Translations under genes and position numbers: made by a program | NCBI RefSeq assembly: GCF_002884975.1 | Contig: NZ_PJKB01000001.1 | Span: 1,202,596-1,266,595 of the forward strand | Direction of reading: 5' to 3' | DNA: 64,000 nucleotides | Source: Akkermansia muciniphila | GTDB lineage: Bacteria; Verrucomicrobiota; Verrucomicrobiia; Verrucomicrobiales; Akkermansiaceae | The notes under the pieces: generated by a model | The model's input: the letters and a program-made list of their open reading frames with translations, nothing else | What the model was told of the DNA's origin: nothing | Database searches by the model: none | Shown here: positions 62,260 through 64,000 of the stretch, piece by piece | How the letters are laid out: every line of letters begins with the position of its first letter | Position numbering within the stretch: the stretch's first letter is position 1

Positions 62260-63240
62260 TCAAAAATCAAACTGCAATCCCGCCCGAAGGTAAAAACCGG
62301 GATCGTAATGGTACTTCTCCAGTTCATGGCTCCCGTTGCTGGTCTTGATGGTGCCGGAGTTCCCGAAGGAAAAGCCAACATCCGTCACGATGCGGGGGCG
62401 CACGCTCCCCCAACGGCCCAGCCCTATGTCCGCTCCTATGCCGGCCACGCCGGAAATCCACTCAAACTGGCGGACGCGGCGGTCATGGTGAATCGTCCAG
62501 GTGCCGGACACCACGGAAACGAAAGGCCCCCACGTCAGACCGTCGCTGACCTTGCTGGTATAGGAAAGGCGGGCGCCTTCCAGCTGAAGGGTCCAGTTGC
62601 GCGTTGCCTGCCACTTGAACTGGATAAGAGGCAGGAGAGGGTAATCCCCCAGCTGCGGATAACACCCGATGCCGATGCCGTAGCTGAACCGATCATTCAG
62701 AGGACCGGCAAGGAGAGCATGGCCGCCGAAAAAGATATTATGGCTTGTCCATGTATCGAAGTCCGTGGAAATCTGCGGCGTTATGCCGAAAACCAGGCGC
62801 GTTTTCCCACTAAGCTTGTAGGAGGCATTCACATTCAGCCAGACCGTGTACAGGCGGTCCACATCCATCACATCCGCTCCCTTTCCGTTGAACCAGCTCA
62901 AACGAAGGGCCGTCGTGGCGGAAAAGCCCCAGGAACCGCTGGACATCCGGCACAGATTCAGGTCCGTCATCCAATTCTGAATATCCACACTCCCATGTCC
63001 GTTTCTGGAATCCATGGGGCCGAGCAGCTCAAAATAGGACTGCGTGGGGAAAACGGGCTTGGAGGCGGAATCCCCTACCGGAGCCGGAGCGCTATTGTAC
63101 CCTCCGGAATAGGCTTCTGCATAATAGCCGGTATCATAACCGTCTGAGGAATCGGAATCCGGATATGGCTGGGTGTTCGCCTGGGCGACCACGGCCATGC
63201 CGGCCGCAAGAGAGAGACTCGACAAAAATCGAAGGGTCAT
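62260..63240 (-). CDS. Putative outer-membrane beta-barrel protein
   Basis: The 326-residue protein starts with a signal peptide (SSLSLAAGMAVVAQA). A 45-residue low-complexity stretch rich in Tyr, Ser, Asp and Gly follows (SDSSDGYDTGYYAEAYSGGY). The rest is made of alternating hydrophobic stretches, such as FSATTALRLSWFNG, VWLNVNASYKLSGKTRLVFG and WTLQLEGARLSYTS, and ends in LRAGLQFDF. The terminal Phe and alternation suit a small outer-membrane barrel (DUF6268-like). No transport function can be given. Confidence 0.75.
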   Translation of the reverse strand: MTLRFLSSLSLAAGMAVVAQANTQPYPDSDSSDGYDTGYYAEAYSGGYNSAPAPVGDSASKPVFPTQSYFELLGPMDSRNGHGSVDIQNWMTDLNLCRMSSGSWGFSATTALRLSWFNGKGADVMDVDRLYTVWLNVNASYKLSGKTRLVFGITPQISTDFDTWTSHNIFFGGHALLAGPLNDRFSYGIGIGCYPQLGDYPLLPLIQFKWQATRNWTLQLEGARLSYTSKVSDGLTWGPFVSVVSGTWTIHHDRRVRQFEWISGVAGIGADIGLGRWGSVRPRIVTDVGFSFGNSGTIKTSNGSHELEKYHYDPGFYLRAGLQFDF

Positions 63241-63298
63241 GCCGGGAAAGTATACATACGATCACGCCCGGTCAATCAAAAGATATACAAATGACCAA

Positions 63299-63580
63299 TT
63301 AATTGCTACCGCTCCCGAACAGAACCGCAACCAACATCATCACGAGTACAAGAAGCAGGTACCACCGGGCCGCTTTGCTGCTCCGTATGCACGCACCCGC
63401 ACAAACAAGAGACACGACAAAACAAACCGCCGCCGCCAAAAGCATAACCCGCGCCAGCATGGGAAAATCCAGCGCCCCTGCCCCCGCCGCAAGAAGCGTC
63501 CCTATCACATACCCGGCAAACGACCATCTCAACCCTGCCAGCCAGGAAAAGCCTGTCGCCTTCTGCCGATTCTCACTCAT
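63299..63580 (-). CDS. Small membrane protein of unknown function
   Basis: The 93-residue product has three hydrophobic segments: LRWSFAGYVIGTLLAAGAGA, ARVMLLAAAVCFVVSLVCA and WYLLLVLVMMLVAVLF, with charged ends. Composition and codon choice match the GC-rich genes around it rather than the AT-rich edge. It lies 58 bases upstream of the outer-membrane protein gene on the same strand. No family recognised. Confidence 0.6.
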   Translation of the reverse strand: MSENRQKATGFSWLAGLRWSFAGYVIGTLLAAGAGALDFPMLARVMLLAAAVCFVVSLVCAGACIRSSKAARWYLLLVLVMMLVAVLFGSGSN

Positions 63581-63746
63581 GCACCCACTCTGCCCTGCAA
63601 CTCTCGAATCTCAAGCTAAAAAGCAGAGAATCTTACACACTTGATATTTATAATTCATTTTCCTATAATACATTAAATCAATAATTCTATTTATATCGAG
63701 TTAATCACTAACAAAATTTATTCTCATTCTGAAAGATGGATAACTA

Positions 63747-64000
63747 CTAATGATGAATATAATTTTTTTTGAATTTCTCAAAATTGTATATAAACTCGGG
63801 GGATTTATGTATCATTCTATGACAGTTAGGGCACAACACAACAAAATCTTCTTTTGTAACTTCTACACTAGAATTCTTTCTTTCTGCCACAGGTTTAAGA
63901 TGGTGTGCTTCTATGTAGTCTTTGCCGATATTTCCATAATATTCCTCTAGTTTTATTCCACAAACTTCACATATATACCCTCTTTGTTGCTTTATCCAGT
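63747..64000 (-). CDS. HNH endonuclease, 5' end cut by window edge
   Basis: Reading the minus strand from the right edge, frame open from 63998, gives 83 residues and a stop at 63747. The product has the zinc-binding pair CEVCGIKLEEYYG, the core IEAHHLKPVAE and VLCPNCHRMIHK. That is the McrA-like HNH fold with C-x2-C...HH...C-x2-C-H and the final catalytic-region His. Such domains occur in restriction enzymes and other defence nucleases and in mobile introns. It is markedly AT-rich compared with the genes to its left. The N-terminal part, which would identify the subfamily, lies outside. Confidence 0.85.
   Translation of the reverse strand, partial: WIKQQRGYICEVCGIKLEEYYGNIGKDYIEAHHLKPVAERKNSSVEVTKEDFVVLCPNCHRMIHKSPEFIYNFEKFKKNYIHH

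Noticed and set aside
63750-63950. Plus-strand frame of 66 codons at the right edge
   Set aside because: It lies opposite the HNH endonuclease, whose zinc-binding and HNH motifs are clear on the minus strand.

Overview
The window reads like a chromosome segment of a gut Verrucomicrobium of the Akkermansia type. This is inferred from GC-rich genes with weak Shine-Dalgarno sites, a secreted metzincin protease carrying an NPCBM carbohydrate-binding domain, several secreted or outer-membrane proteins, and a very large exopolysaccharide operon. No marker gene fixes the species.

Layout. 1-2652 (minus): the 5' part of a YkgJ-type cysteine-cluster protein behind the arginine genes argC and argJ. 2684-2871 (plus): promoter, tRNA-Pro(GGG) and terminator. 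3191-12376 (plus): an accessory, visibly AT-richer island. It holds a collagen/tail-collar phage-fibre-like gene, a decayed zinc-ribbon frame, a 1531-residue STAND-type NTPase with an N-terminal DUF4297/Cap4-like nuclease, and an SF1 helicase with a long coiled-coil insertion. The last two look like an antiviral pair. 12583-13545 (plus): a secreted retropepsin-like aspartyl protease.

13565-38174 (minus) is one exopolysaccharide or capsule operon of 20 genes. It encodes an EpsG-type polymerase, PglC, a PglD-PglE fusion, PglF, Wza, Wzc, eleven glycosyltransferases, a pyruvyl transferase, a GH88/105-type hydrolase and a Wzx flippase, most of them joined by 4-base ATGA overlaps. PglF, PglE and PglD would make a UDP-diacetylbacillosamine-type sugar. 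PglC would load it on undecaprenyl phosphate, the glycosyltransferases would extend it, Wzx would flip the unit, the EpsG protein would polymerise it, and Wzc/Wza would export it. Just upstream, a perfect 15-bp inverted repeat (38209-38223 and 38352-38366) brackets 128 bp that hold a promoter-like sequence pointing away from the operon. This is the signature of an invertible, phase-variable promoter.

38568-42061 (plus): a lone GT2 gene and a polar amino-acid ABC transporter with a fused binding protein and permease. 42070-47532 (minus): three tandem copies of a two-gene cassette for secreted proteins of unknown function. 47661-50440 (minus): a frameshifted P-loop kinase, an isochorismatase-family hydrolase and a TPR protein. 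50578-52080 (plus): two adjacent pseudouridine synthases. 52073-59514 (minus): nitroreductase, LptD, the NPCBM metalloprotease and a six-hairpin glycosidase. 59659-62161: malate dehydrogenase (minus) and UDP-glucose dehydrogenase (plus), divergently transcribed. 62260-63580 (minus): an outer-membrane-type protein and a small membrane protein. The AT-rich right edge carries the 3' part of an HNH endonuclease (minus), which may open another accessory region.
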